64,000 bases of DNA from Orientia tsutsugamushi (GCF_900327275.1 NZ_LS398548.1:744001-808000), one strand, 5' to 3'; counted from the stretch's first letter, positions 19,044 through 29,240 are shown. The notes: generated by a model from the letters alone, not told the origin. Translations and numbers: made by a program.

Positions 19044-19841
19044 TTATAAATTTCTGTTCTTTGAAGTACTATCCTTTGTTCTTTTATCCATAACACGTGA
19101 TGTCATTGAGCTTGATCTACTCGTTTCTTCATCTGTTTGTCTTTCAGCCATAACACGTGCAACAGCTGATCCTTTTTGTCCTAACTTCTTTTTTCCTTCA
19201 GCAAGAATACGCTCAACTACTGTTTGAGGAGGTGTAGCACCATGTATATCTTGGCTAGCAGTTTGTGCTTCAGAATGAGAAAAAACATTACCTTCTGTTA
19301 TACTAATAATAGCAGGCTTTTGTTCATGTTCTTGGCTAAGTAATGCATCCTTCTCTTCAGCTATTTCTTGTGTTAATAATTCTCCATTCATTATACCGTG
19401 AAGAGATAGCCCATATTTATCTGCTAGATTTGCTAGAATTGTGCTGCCTATTGATTCTTTTTTACCAGATATGAAGTCGGATATAGCCATAATGCTATGA
19501 CCAAGATATGTAGATAATTCAGAAGGCCGAAGTTCTTTTTCTTGCATAAATTGTAGTAAAAATTGCTTGATATGATGATTTACTTTCTCAGGGTCTATAT
19601 AACCACTGCTTATACTTGTATTTGTGCATTTTCGTTTTCTATTTAATATTTCATCTACAGATTTTTCAAAAAAATTAGCAAGCTTTACAAGAGTTTCTAC
19701 ACGTGGATTTGGTTTTGCACCTGCAATTAATGCACATACTTCAGTATAAGATACTCCACTTCCTTGAGCCATATCCATTCTTGTCATGACCTTCATTTGA
19801 GTTTTTAAAAACTTTTGAGTTGGCCGTCCAATATTCCCCAT
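19044..19841 (-). CDS. XRE-type helix-turn-helix regulator, two HTH domains
   Basis: It has 265 residues. The first HTH is about 22-62 (DMAQGSGVSYTEVCALIAG, then NPRVETLVKLANFF) and the second about 88-138 (FLQFMQEKELRPSELSTYLG, GHSIMAISDFISGKKES). The C-terminal about 100 residues are low-complexity with two short repeats (VARVMAERQTDEETSRSS and TSRVMDKRTKDSTSKN). It is probably a transcriptional regulator. Targets are unknown, and no partner lies in the same operon. The start is taken at the first ATG; the ATG at 19788 is possible. Confidence 0.75.
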   Translation of the reverse strand: MGNIGRPTQKFLKTQMKVMTRMDMAQGSGVSYTEVCALIAGAKPNPRVETLVKLANFFEKSVDEILNRKRKCTNTSISSGYIDPEKVNHHIKQFLLQFMQEKELRPSELSTYLGHSIMAISDFISGKKESIGSTILANLADKYGLSLHGIMNGELLTQEIAEEKDALLSQEHEQKPAIISITEGNVFSHSEAQTASQDIHGATPPQTVVERILAEGKKKLGQKGSAVARVMAERQTDEETSRSSSMTSRVMDKRTKDSTSKNRNL

Positions 19842-20120
19842 AAAATTTTTTCCAATGTTAATATATATTACAAGCTGATATTATATATAAATGCTACGCA
19901 AGCTGATTTTGTTATACTATATTTGCTAGCACGTTATTATTATTTTTTGTTGTATTTTTGTTATATTGATTGTAGCTATAAATTTTCACTTAAATTATAA
20001 GAGTATATGAGTACATAAAGATTATTATTATTCCACTGTTGACTAATTTATGCTACATACTACTATAAATAGCGCATATTAAAACTTATTAATGACACTA
20101 AAATTAAATACATTCAAAAT

Positions 20121-21038
20121 ATGAAACATAAAGCAGTTCCTACTTATCTTCAACATTCTAAACTAATAAAAAGCGCAATTCTGCTATCTATTGCAACCGC
20201 AAGTGTCATTTTAGCAATTAAAATATATGGTTGGATTACTACTAGTTCTGTAGCATTATTTGCATCTTTACTAGATTCTATGTTAGATATTTCTTCGTCA
20301 TTAATAAACATGGTAGCAGTGCGTATAATGCTCTTGCCTCCTGATGATAACCACCGCTTTGGTCATAATAAGGTACAAGACTTAGCTATTTTTTCTCAAT
20401 CTATATTCTTTTTTTGTTCTGCTATTTTTACTTTATTTTCAGCTATTAACAAACTATTTAATTTTCATGAAGTGAGTCATCATAATGTTGGAATTAATGT
20501 TATGATTGTATCATCTGCTTGCATATTTATGCTAGTTTGTTATCAGAACTATGTGTATAAGAAGACTCAGTCTTATATTGTAGCAGTTGATAAATTTCAT
20601 AATTTTGTTGATTTATTAACTAACTTATCAGTTATTATATCACTAAAAGTCAGTGTAAATTTTTGGTTTATTGATTTAATATTTGCTATTCTGATCAGCG
20701 TATATTTACTATATGGGTGTATCAAACTGTTTAGAAAAGCGCTAAAAAATCTTCTTGATCAAGAATTTGATAAAACAGAAAAGCAAAAAATTTTGAATAT
20801 TATTCGTCAAAATACACAAGTTTTAGGAGTACATGAGCTTAAGACTAGATATGCTGGTAATAAGCCATTTATACAATGTCACTTAGAGGTTGATGGAAAT
20901 ATGACTTTACTTCAGGCTCATGAAATTGCTGACGATATTAGTGCTAAAATTGAAGAAGAGTTTCCTGGCTGCGAAGTATTAATTCATCAAGATCCTGCTG
21001 GCTATGAACAATGTGTAATGTATCAAGAGAAAATTTGA
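20121..21038 (+). CDS. cation diffusion facilitator family transporter
   Basis: An inner-membrane divalent metal/proton antiporter of 305 residues. There are about six TM segments. TM2 carries LFASLLDSMLDISSSLINM with two Asp, then HRFGHNKVQDLA. TM5 has HNFVDLLTNLSV, the paired metal-site residues. The C-terminal cytoplasmic domain (about 210-305) ends with EVLIHQDPAGYEQ. It fits the FieF/CzcD group. The metal is not decided by the sequence. Confidence 0.9.
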   Translation: MKHKAVPTYLQHSKLIKSAILLSIATASVILAIKIYGWITTSSVALFASLLDSMLDISSSLINMVAVRIMLLPPDDNHRFGHNKVQDLAIFSQSIFFFCSAIFTLFSAINKLFNFHEVSHHNVGINVMIVSSACIFMLVCYQNYVYKKTQSYIVAVDKFHNFVDLLTNLSVIISLKVSVNFWFIDLIFAILISVYLLYGCIKLFRKALKNLLDQEFDKTEKQKILNIIRQNTQVLGVHELKTRYAGNKPFIQCHLEVDGNMTLLQAHEIADDISAKIEEEFPGCEVLIHQDPAGYEQCVMYQEKI

Positions 21039-21093
21039 TATATATGTGACTCTTTAATTATTTATTAGGGAAAAATATTATCATATTATACCT

Positions 21094-21546
21094 ATGTTTA
21101 TGATACAAGCAATAGAGCAGGCTTCGCAGGCTTTTAACTTAGGTGAAGTACCTGTAGGAGTAGTTATAGTTAATCGAGCAACAAGAACTATATTAACTAG
21201 AGCTTATAATAAAGTTGAAACTACATTAAATCCTACTTTTCATGCTGAAATTATTGCAATTAATAAAGCTTGCAGTTTGTTAAGCTGCAAATACTTACAT
21301 GGTTATGATATTTATGTTAGCCTAGAACCATGCGTAATGTGCGCTGCTGCCTTAGCTCATGTTAGAATTGATCGTATATTTTTTGGAGCATATGATGAAA
21401 AGTTTGGTGCTATAGAAAACGGTGTACGGCTCTTTTATAATACAACGGTATATTATAAACCAGAAATATATGGTGGTATTATGGAGTTGCAATCTAAGGA
21501 ATTATTACAAAAGTTTTTTAGTAATCTCAGAGAAAGAATGAAATAA
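21094..21546 (+). CDS. tadA: tRNA-specific adenosine deaminase
   Basis: It converts A34 to inosine in tRNA-Arg. It has 150 residues. The zinc/active site is FHAEIIAI (H and catalytic E) with SLEPCVMCAAALAH (two Cys). Most TadA features are present, including DEKFGAIENGVRL. It starts 55 bp after the cation transporter; co-transcription is plausible. Confidence 0.93.
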   Translation: MFMIQAIEQASQAFNLGEVPVGVVIVNRATRTILTRAYNKVETTLNPTFHAEIIAINKACSLLSCKYLHGYDIYVSLEPCVMCAAALAHVRIDRIFFGAYDEKFGAIENGVRLFYNTTVYYKPEIYGGIMELQSKELLQKFFSNLRERMK

Positions 21547-21623
21547 AGTGTATAATGTAAATGTTTAAAATTGCAAAAATTGGAGTATTATAGTTTATAG
21601 TTTATTAAACATCATACATAAAA

Positions 21624-23723
21624 ATGAATAAGCTAGATATTAGCACGATTAATATTGAACAATTAACATCAGATCATGCTAAGAAAATTGTTGATTTTTT
21701 AGCTTTGGAATTACAAAAATATGATCAAGCTTATTATAGTGACGACAATCCTTTAGTTACTGATGCACAATACGATGTTCTGAAAAATTTAAATAATAAA
21801 ATTGTAGCAAAGTTTCCACATTTAGCATTAGTAAATGATCATTCTAAAAAAGTCGGATTTACACCAAGTGCACAGTTTTCTAAGGTAGTACATCTTAAGC
21901 CAATGCTATCATTAGCAAATGGTTTTTGTGTTGAAGATATTAGCAATTTCATCACTAAGATACAGAATTTTTTAAAAATAGATTATTGTCCTAAAATTGT
22001 TTGTGAATATAAAATTGATGGATTGTCATTTAATGCTAGATATGAATATGGCATCTTAACATTAGCAAGCACTAGAGGTGATGGGCAGATTGGAGAAAAT
22101 ATTACTGAAAACTTAAAAACAATAAAATCTTTTCCACAAACCTTACCCATTACTGATAAAGTATTTGAAGTCAGAGGTGAAATTTATATTACTAATAATG
22201 ATTTTAGAGTTCTAAATATTCAACAACAGAAACTAGGTAAAGCTTTATTTTCTAATCCACGTAATGCTGCTGCTGGTTCAATTAGACAACTTGATCCTGC
22301 TATTACAGCTCAAAGACCACTAAAATATTTTGTATATGCATTAGGAGAAGTAACTAATCACCATTTTGCTAGTACGCAGTTTGAATTACTACAGAAACTA
22401 TCTCAGCTTAAGTTTTCCGTTAATACAGATTATATATTATCAGATAATCTGCATTCAATGATAGAATTTTATAATAACGTTGCTACAGAACGCAACAATT
22501 TAGCATTTGAGATAGATGGAGTAGTGTACAAGGTGAATGATTTTGCTTCGCAGGAAAGACTTGGAGCTACTAGTACTAGTCCACGTTTTGCGATTGCGTA
22601 TAAATTTCCAGCATTAATTGGTAGAACAAAGATAACTAACATTACTTTACAGGTTGGCAAAACAGGAGCTGTTACTCCTGTAGCATTGCTTATTCCTATT
22701 AATATTGCTGGAGTAACAATATCAAGAGCAACGTTGCATAATAAACAAGAAATAGAATCAAAAGATATTAGAATTGGTGATTATGTGTTTTTACATCGAG
22801 CAGGCGATGTTATTCCAAAAATTAATGGTGTTGATTTGTCAGCTAGAGATGCACAATCCTCTACAAGATTTATATTTCCTGCGACATGTCCTTCTTGTAA
22901 TCAGAATTTAGTTGTTAATGAAGGAGAAACAGTAGCAAGATGTGGTAACAGTTTAGCATGCCCAGCTCAAATTTATGAACGTATCTGTCACTTTGTATCA
23001 AAAGATGCATTAAATATTGATGGATTAGGTAGACAGAGAATACAGTTTTTATTAGATAATAAGTACATAGTAAATATAGTTGATATATTTTTGTTAGAAG
23101 AGAATAATAAATTTTTATATTCAAATAAACTTGAAGATATAGCTGGCTGGGGAATAAAATCTGTAAACAAGTTATTTCAAAATATTAATCAAGCTAAAAA
23201 TGTTATTCTAGACAAATTTATTTATGCGTTAGCCATTAAACATGTTGGTAAATATAGTGCTAAATTATTAGCTAAAGAATTTAAAACAGCAAAAAATTTT
23301 ATAAACCAATCACTAAAACTAGCAAATAACGCTACAGAAATATATGAAAAATTACGTAATATAGAGGGTGTAGGAGTAAAAACTGCTGACCAGTTAAAGC
23401 AATTTTTTATGGTTTCAGCTAATGTGAATTTGATAACAAAACTTGTTAATATACTAACTATACAAGATTGGCAATATCATGGTGATAATTTGTTATTATC
23501 AAATCAAACTATAGTATTTACTGGAACTTTTGCTACTGTTTCACGGTCTGAAATTAAAGTACAAGCAGAGAAATTAGGAGCAAAGGTAGGTACTCAAGTA
23601 TCTAATAATACTGATTTACTGGTAGTAGGCAACAAAGCTGGAAACAAGCTACAGAAGGCTCAGCAACTAGGAATCAAAATTATTAATGAAGAAGAATGGA
23701 TTAAAATGGTTAATGAATTATGA
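21624..23723 (+). CDS. ligA: NAD-dependent DNA ligase
   Basis: It seals nicks in replication and repair. It has 699 residues in the usual order: Ia and adenylation domain (K130 of KIDG is the AMP-accepting lysine), OB fold, zinc finger (CPSC, then CGNSLACPAQ), HhH domain (LRNIEGVGVKTADQL) and C-terminal BRCT (TIVFTGTFATVSRSEIK). Its stop overlaps the pepP start as ATGA, so the two are translationally coupled. Confidence 0.96.
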   Translation: MNKLDISTINIEQLTSDHAKKIVDFLALELQKYDQAYYSDDNPLVTDAQYDVLKNLNNKIVAKFPHLALVNDHSKKVGFTPSAQFSKVVHLKPMLSLANGFCVEDISNFITKIQNFLKIDYCPKIVCEYKIDGLSFNARYEYGILTLASTRGDGQIGENITENLKTIKSFPQTLPITDKVFEVRGEIYITNNDFRVLNIQQQKLGKALFSNPRNAAAGSIRQLDPAITAQRPLKYFVYALGEVTNHHFASTQFELLQKLSQLKFSVNTDYILSDNLHSMIEFYNNVATERNNLAFEIDGVVYKVNDFASQERLGATSTSPRFAIAYKFPALIGRTKITNITLQVGKTGAVTPVALLIPINIAGVTISRATLHNKQEIESKDIRIGDYVFLHRAGDVIPKINGVDLSARDAQSSTRFIFPATCPSCNQNLVVNEGETVARCGNSLACPAQIYERICHFVSKDALNIDGLGRQRIQFLLDNKYIVNIVDIFLLEENNKFLYSNKLEDIAGWGIKSVNKLFQNINQAKNVILDKFIYALAIKHVGKYSAKLLAKEFKTAKNFINQSLKLANNATEIYEKLRNIEGVGVKTADQLKQFFMVSANVNLITKLVNILTIQDWQYHGDNLLLSNQTIVFTGTFATVSRSEIKVQAEKLGAKVGTQVSNNTDLLVVGNKAGNKLQKAQQLGIKIINEEEWIKMVNEL

Positions 23724-25492
23724 AGCATAACGAACAAAGGTTGAAGCAATTAAGGGAAAAATTTTTAGAATTTGGTATCAGTGGATACATTATTCCTTCC
23801 AGTAATGAATATCAAAGTGAATGTGCTCCGAAATATGCTAGAAGATTGGAGTATATTACCGGATTTTCTGGATCATATGGAATAGCCATAATTACATTAA
23901 ATAAGGCTATATTATTTACTGATGGTAGATATTTAATTCAAGCAAGTAAGCAGGTTAATTTGGAGCAATTTCAAATTATAAATATCAAAGATATTTTGAC
24001 AACAGATTGGCCTAGCGTTATTTCAAGTGATACAGATACGATTATAGGTTATGATCCTTATCTTTTAAACTTACACTCAATTACCTACTTTCAGCAGTTA
24101 AAATTAAAGGATATATCACCAAATTTAATTGACTTGATCTGGAATAACCAACCTTCTAAACCATCAACTAATGCTTGGATCTACTCAGTAGATTATGCAG
24201 GACAAACCACTCAAGATAAAATTTCTAAGTTATTTATTGAGCTTAAAAATAAAAATGTTGATGGATATTTTATTACTGATTCTACATCAATATGCTGGTT
24301 GCTTAATCTTAGGGCGTATGATACCGAATTTACACCTTTAATGCTATCATACGCTTACCTAGATTGTAAGAATCAATCAGTGTATCTTTTTACAAATTTA
24401 GAACGTTTGAATCAATCAGTAAAGCAACACCTTAATCAAGGATATCAAACTATTAAATTATATTCAGAAACTGATATTAATGTTATATTGAAGCAGATTA
24501 CAAATAAAATTCTTGTTAGTGAAAGCTGTCCTATAGGCTTTTTATCAGCAATTAAAAATAAGCAAATTGTTAAGCAGCAACATGATTTGTGTTCAACAAT
24601 GAAAGCTTGTAAAAATCAAGTTGAAATTGCTGCCGCTAAGCAATGCCATATCAATGATGCAGTAGCAGTATGCGAATTTTTTGCTTGGTTAGATGATATA
24701 GTTACTCAACATAAGCTTGAATCAATAAATATTACAGAATACAGTTTAAGCCAAATGCTTACTAGTTTTCGTAAAAAACAGCCAAATTATATTTGTAATA
24801 GCTTTGATAGCATATGTGGCTTTAATGAAAATAGTGCTATTATACATTATCAACCAACAGATCAATCTGCAAAGTTAATCAAAGGCAATGGAATTCTATT
24901 AGTAGATTCTGGAGGACAATATCTCGGCGGTACTACTGATATTACTCGTACAATAGTAATTGGACAAGCAACTCAGTTACAAAAGGAGAGGTATACTTTG
25001 ATTCTAAAAGGACATATATCTTTACTAAACAGTGTTTTCCCTTGTGGAACAGTAGGAAGTAATCTAGATGTTATTGCTAGAAGAAATTTATGGCATCATG
25101 GCCTTGATTATCCTCATGGTACTGGACATGGAGTTAGTAATTGTCTTAGTGTTCATGAAGGCCCTCAATCTATTGGACAATATAATAACGATGTAGCATT
25201 AGTTGATGGTATGATACTTTCAAATGAACCAGGGTACTATGAAGAAGGTAACTATGGTATTAGAATAGAAAATCTTATGTTTGTTAAAAATTCAAAATAT
25301 GAAGGATTTTTAGAATTTGAGTCCTTAACGCTTGTTCCGTATTGCACAGATCTTATTTTAACCTCACTACTAACTAACGAAGAAAAAGAATATATTCATC
25401 ATTATTATCAAAGAATAAACGATCAAGTAAAGCCACTTCTTAGTGATAAAGCAAAAATTTGGCTTGAAAAGCATGTAAGTATGAATATTTGA
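23720..25492 (+). CDS. pepP: Xaa-Pro aminopeptidase (M24B)
   Basis: It removes N-terminal residues ahead of proline. It has 590 residues, the long eukaryote-like form with two creatinase-N domains and a C-terminal extension. Metal ligands: Asp in LLVDSGGQYLGGTTDITRT (two), His in GTGHGVSN, Glu in LSNEPGYYEEG and Glu in YGIRIENLM. It begins inside the ligA stop codon. Confidence 0.93.
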   Translation: MKHNEQRLKQLREKFLEFGISGYIIPSSNEYQSECAPKYARRLEYITGFSGSYGIAIITLNKAILFTDGRYLIQASKQVNLEQFQIINIKDILTTDWPSVISSDTDTIIGYDPYLLNLHSITYFQQLKLKDISPNLIDLIWNNQPSKPSTNAWIYSVDYAGQTTQDKISKLFIELKNKNVDGYFITDSTSICWLLNLRAYDTEFTPLMLSYAYLDCKNQSVYLFTNLERLNQSVKQHLNQGYQTIKLYSETDINVILKQITNKILVSESCPIGFLSAIKNKQIVKQQHDLCSTMKACKNQVEIAAAKQCHINDAVAVCEFFAWLDDIVTQHKLESINITEYSLSQMLTSFRKKQPNYICNSFDSICGFNENSAIIHYQPTDQSAKLIKGNGILLVDSGGQYLGGTTDITRTIVIGQATQLQKERYTLILKGHISLLNSVFPCGTVGSNLDVIARRNLWHHGLDYPHGTGHGVSNCLSVHEGPQSIGQYNNDVALVDGMILSNEPGYYEEGNYGIRIENLMFVKNSKYEGFLEFESLTLVPYCTDLILTSLLTNEEKEYIHHYYQRINDQVKPLLSDKAKIWLEKHVSMNI

Positions 25493-25630
25493 GAATCATT
25501 GTTTAACTAGATATTAGGCAGTGTAACAAACATCTAATCTTATAATAAAAGCATAAGTTGGATAAATTGATACATCAGAGAGTAGCAAGAAAGAAGAATG
25601 ATTTTGTCTTTTTCAGTTGAATGCTGAAAA

Positions 25631-25724
25631 TTTTTAGGATAATGGAAAGTATGAAGTGAGAATGTTGAGTTATAAAGAAAATTTAAATAAAATGGAATAA
25701 CCTAACATGAAAAAATGCATTGTA
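25631..25724 (+). mobile_element. IS982-family 5' end fragment
   Basis: It has the terminus-like TTTAGGATAATGG, the leader GAGAATGTTGAGTTA and the start of the transposase (ATGAAAAAATGCATTGTAA at 25707), where it is cut by the next fragment. Confidence 0.7.
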
Positions 25725-26145
25725 AACGTCAATTTAGGATAAGGAGTTATTAGAAGAAGAAGAGATAAGATGAGGATTAAGTTTAGAGATAGAATAACTA
25801 GCAAGAGAAGCAATTATATGAACAAAGAAATTAAGGGGAGAACGGTGTCTAGTATGCTCTAAAAGCATATGTTTTTTTAGTACATTAAAGACAGATTCAA
25901 TTAAAGAACGTTTATTTAATAGCCGATTATCTTGTATATCCAATAAATATGTGTTCATATCTTTACGAAGATTAGTAAATAAACGTAGACCATTGGTCAG
26001 CAGTTGATGAAATAACTCTTTAGATATTATAAGCTTTATCACCAAACAATTTACCAGATAAGCCTTTAGAAAACACTGAAGATACAGATAGGTCGCTTTT
26101 ATTGCCTTTAGTAATTTTAACTGACATTATTTTGCCTTTATTATT
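25725..26145 (-). mobile_element. IS982-family 3' fragment, copy 2
   Basis: The terminus AACGTCAATTTAGGATAAG at 25725 is followed by the C-terminal half of the transposase (LRLFTNLRKDMNTYLLDIQD, then KRSLIESVFNVLKKHM). A 2-base insertion in the GDKAYISKEL codons breaks it, and homology ends near 26145. It directly abuts an opposite-strand 5' fragment. Confidence 0.8.
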
Positions 26146-26346
26146 GAAGGTAACAAAGCATCAATTTTTGTTACAGGTGGCCTAGTATCAGTTCTCAAGT
26201 CTTATAGTGATATTGGAGTAGACTTGGGAGTTGGTACAACAATAAACTTATCAAGAGATACATATTTAGACATTGAATGTAGCACAATTGCTAACTATAG
26301 ACCACTTCCTATTCATATACGATTTGGATTGCGGGTTCACATTTAA
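26146..26346 (+). pseudogene. outer-membrane beta-barrel-like C-terminal fragment
   Basis: An open frame entered from the IS982 fragment reads NKASIFVTGGLVSVLKSY, GVDLGVGTTINLSRDTYLD and ends IHIRFGLRVHI-stop. Alternating hydrophobic/polar strands and an aromatic/hydrophobic C-terminal strand fit the last strands of a beta-barrel. The family is not identified. The stop is 4 bp from the dam gene's stop on the other strand. Confidence 0.4.
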
Positions 26347-26349
26347 TAA

Positions 26350-27159
26350 CTAGCAAGTTTTATAGTTAGTAATGATTAGCTCATTAACAGGATTGCGTTG
26401 TTCATTGATTGAGTATACGACTGTAACGGTATTGATATTAAAATCTTTGTATAAGTCTCTAATAAAGGCAGTATTATTATTTGAGATCATAATCTTAACA
26501 CCTTTATTTGTTAATTCTTGGACAAAATCCCGTAATCTAATTTGATCTTTTTCATCAAATGGAAGTCTAGTGTAGAACCTTTCTCCAGATTTATGATAAG
26601 GAGGATCGAAATAAACGAAGTCACCTTTTTTAGGTTCTATAAATGAAAAATCTGTAGCATAAATTGATACACCATGTAGAAGGCTGCTGCATTGGTTTAT
26701 TCTAGATGCAATATGGAGTTTAATGTAGCATTCACCAGAAAATGTTTGAGCAGATTGTCCATTTTTGTAGACTCTATAAATTCCCCTAAAAGAGTATTTA
26801 TTAAGATATATAAATTTTGCGGTAATCTCATTCGGATTATTACTATATTTGTTTTTAACTTTATAATAATAATCCTTCGAATGATGTTTGTGATATAAAC
26901 TCAGTAATCTATTGACCTCATTAGGATTATTTTTAACAGCATTATAGCTAGTAATTAAATCAAGATTGATGTCAGACAAAAAACATTGTTTAAAAAGATG
27001 CCTAACTTGAAAAAATAAAGCACCGCCACCAAGGAATGGTTCATAGTAATTATAGTGTGGACCTTGAGGAAGATGTTCTATTAATTTATTAACAATTCTT
27101 CGTTTACTACCAATCCAATGAAGAAAAGGCTTAGACTTATTAGCAACAGCTACTGACAC
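26350..27159 (-). CDS. DNA adenine methylase (D12 class)
   Basis: A 269-residue Dam-like N6-adenine methyltransferase. KPFLHWIGSKRRIV (10-23) and YYEPFLGGGALFF (38-50) form the AdoMet site, and the catalytic DPPY is at 185-188. The insert with FSFRGIYR-like KYSFRGIYRV is typical of the family. There is no restriction gene beside it, so it is an orphan, probably phage- or RAGE-derived. The gene appears intact. The recognition sequence (GATC is usual) is inferred only. Confidence 0.9.
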   Translation of the reverse strand: MSVAVANKSKPFLHWIGSKRRIVNKLIEHLPQGPHYNYYEPFLGGGALFFQVRHLFKQCFLSDINLDLITSYNAVKNNPNEVNRLLSLYHKHHSKDYYYKVKNKYSNNPNEITAKFIYLNKYSFRGIYRVYKNGQSAQTFSGECYIKLHIASRINQCSSLLHGVSIYATDFSFIEPKKGDFVYFDPPYHKSGERFYTRLPFDEKDQIRLRDFVQELTNKGVKIMISNNNTAFIRDLYKDFNINTVTVVYSINEQRNPVNELIITNYKTC

Positions 27160-27532
27160 ATGAAGTTTAATTAATTTCTGTTAGTTGAATCTCTATTGAG
27201 ATTATACCAGAAAACAGCTTGTAATGCTAGTAATAATAACGCTTACAAGACTTTTTATGTATCCTTTTTGAATAAGATTTATTATTGATTATAACCATAA
27301 GTAAGGAATGTAATAATTTTACATCAGCATTAGATTATTATGCAAAAATTTAACCTAAAAATTAAAAGATTTTAATAGACTAATAAAAATTATAATGCTA
27401 CTCTATACCTTATATTATCTAGGTTTCAAAACTTTGATGATAATGATCTGAAGATTAAATAAAACAAAGGGTTGAACTTTTGAAATTAATCTTCAGAAAC
27501 CATTTTTTAAACAAAAATAGTAGGGGAATTCT
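27160..27532. other. intergenic region between dam and the kinase-like pair
   Basis: No gene recognised. The end holds a good RBS (AGGGGA) before 27533. A promoter is likely but not assigned. Confidence 0.45.
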
Positions 27533-28261
27533 ATGCCTATTCAAGACGAAGGTCAAAATAAAATCAATAAATTAACCGAAAAATTATCTACAGAGGGAAT
27601 TAATAGCACAACAATAAAACAGATAGACGCTGAATTGCAAAAACTATACTTTCAGCTAGAGGAATCTGAGCAAGTAAGCATAAATTGCATAGAGTGGATA
27701 CAATATTTTAGGCTAATAGTAAATAACTACGACAGAAAAAAAGTAAATATAATAGCTTCTCTAAATGGAATGATTTTTTTATTTAGACAATACATAGCAT
27801 CAACGAATGTAAGGATTGAAACATTTAACATAGAATCGCTAATAAATAATTCTGTTATCAGAATGAGGAAAAATTTTGAGAATGAGAATATAAATCTAAA
27901 TGTTCAAAATGACATAAAGCCGATTCTGATTGGAGACAGTTTCAGAATAAAAGCAGTAATAAGCCAGTTAATTGGTAGTGCGGTTATAAATAGTAGCAAG
28001 AATAGCAAGATTATTGTCAACGTCAATCAGAATTCAGAAATATTACAATTTATAGTACAAAACATAGGACTAAGCACTTCTAAAGAAAAATTAGAAAGAA
28101 TAAATGCTGAACTAGAGAATACGAATTTGGTAATGTATCAAGAACTAGGAGAAGGATTAGCATTTATAAAACATCTTACACATCAGATGAAAGGAAATCT
28201 ACGAGTGAAAGAGCGCAATAATTATGTAACTTTTTCATTTGATGTACCAACAATAGTTTGA
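27533..28261 (+). CDS. histidine-kinase-like ATPase-fold protein 1 (degenerate)
   Basis: It has 242 residues. A helical N-terminus is followed by an HATPase-like half: FNIESLINNSVIRMRKNFE (linker), ISQLIGSAVINSSKNSKIIV at the N-box position, then FIVQNIGLSTSKEKLERI at the G1 box, where the canonical D-x-G-x-G is lost. No phospho-accepting His box is seen in the helical part. It is probably not an active kinase. It lies 21 bp before its paralogue, with an RBS at each (AGGGGA, AGGAGA). Histidine-kinase-like genes are known RAGE cargo; the function here is unknown. Confidence 0.7.
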   Translation: MPIQDEGQNKINKLTEKLSTEGINSTTIKQIDAELQKLYFQLEESEQVSINCIEWIQYFRLIVNNYDRKKVNIIASLNGMIFLFRQYIASTNVRIETFNIESLINNSVIRMRKNFENENINLNVQNDIKPILIGDSFRIKAVISQLIGSAVINSSKNSKIIVNVNQNSEILQFIVQNIGLSTSKEKLERINAELENTNLVMYQELGEGLAFIKHLTHQMKGNLRVKERNNYVTFSFDVPTIV

Positions 28262-28282
28262 ATTATTCTTTAGGAGAATGCT

Positions 28283-29140
28283 ATGAAAGAAAAGAAGAAA
28301 ACAATTAACCAATGGATGGTACAAATTCCTCCAATACCAATTAAGTTGGTGAATGGAGAGAGTGAGAATATCGATGAATATATGGAAATAATAACAAAGC
28401 TAAGAAAAGCGAAGTATCAGGTCGAGGTAGCTGAATCATTGAAAGAATATTGTACAGATTTAATACAGGAGATTAAATATAGATTTAATATTGCAACGAG
28501 TGAAATTGCAAGGCTAGCAAGCGAGATCATGTTAAATGATTCGGAAAATAAAGATAAGCTGAAAACAATATTAAATCGATCAACAAATCTTCAAGAGTAC
28601 TGTAATGATGTAGTTTACACGCTTAGAAGCGAAATTGAGAATGAAAATTTATGTTTAAAAAAATTTAGCATACAAAAGCTAGTAAAGAATGCCGTTAGGC
28701 GACTAGAAGACATTGCAAAAGAGAAAGATATAAAAATCAATTACAATTTTCAGTACAAAATGAAGGATATTGTGATTGGAAATAGTGATCATTTACAGGC
28801 TATATTAAGTCAATTAATAGGAAGCGTCATTAGATTTAATCACAGCTGCCAGGTTATAATTACAGTTCATTTGTTTACTGTAAAAAATTATATAAAAAGC
28901 GATAACATACTACAATTTAGAATACACGATACAGGAAGCGGTATTTCAAAAGAAAAATTAGGGAATATAAAAGCTAAATTAGCTGATTTTGAATTGGTAC
29001 GAGACTATCCGCTAATGCTGGAATCAGGATTATGGTTTGTAAATTACCTTATTAATCAACTTAATGGAGAAATGGAAATAGAAAGCGAAAAAGACAAGTT
29101 TACAACCATTACTTGCAATATTCCAGTACAACTTTTTTAA
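28283..29140 (+). CDS. histidine-kinase-like ATPase-fold protein 2
   Basis: It has 285 residues and is a paralogue of the preceding protein. The G1 box FRIHDTGSGISKEKL and the G2-like SGLWFVNYLINQLNGEMEIES are well kept. The N-box position reads ILSQLIGSVIRFNHS, lacking the usual Asn. The dimerisation segment (NIATSEIARLASEIML) has no obvious phospho-accepting His. It could be a nucleotide-binding decoy or a partner for another kinase. It lies upstream of the alarmone-hydrolase gene in the same direction. Confidence 0.75.
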   Translation: MKEKKKTINQWMVQIPPIPIKLVNGESENIDEYMEIITKLRKAKYQVEVAESLKEYCTDLIQEIKYRFNIATSEIARLASEIMLNDSENKDKLKTILNRSTNLQEYCNDVVYTLRSEIENENLCLKKFSIQKLVKNAVRRLEDIAKEKDIKINYNFQYKMKDIVIGNSDHLQAILSQLIGSVIRFNHSCQVIITVHLFTVKNYIKSDNILQFRIHDTGSGISKEKLGNIKAKLADFELVRDYPLMLESGLWFVNYLINQLNGEMEIESEKDKFTTITCNIPVQLF

Positions 29141-29160
29141 TCAAATTAATTCGCTTCTTT

Positions 29161-29213
29161 CCCAGTTTTTATCTGGGATTGAAGTATATAAAAAGTTTAA
29201 TTTATTGTATAAT
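29161..29213 (+). promoter_or_regulatory. conserved hairpin and -10 box before the HD hydrolase gene
   Basis: CCCAG (29161-29165) pairs with CTGGG (29173-29177) and is followed by AAAAAGTTTAA and TATAAT at 29208-29213. Almost the same layout lies before the broken paralogue at 10989, so it moves with the gene. It may end the kinase-pair transcript, start the next one, or both. Confidence 0.5.
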
Positions 29214-29240
29214 TTATTAAAGATTATTTAGAGATGAAAA

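Noticed and set aside
22469-23170. Minus-strand frames inside ligA
   Set aside because: Shadows of an intact, motif-complete ligase gene.
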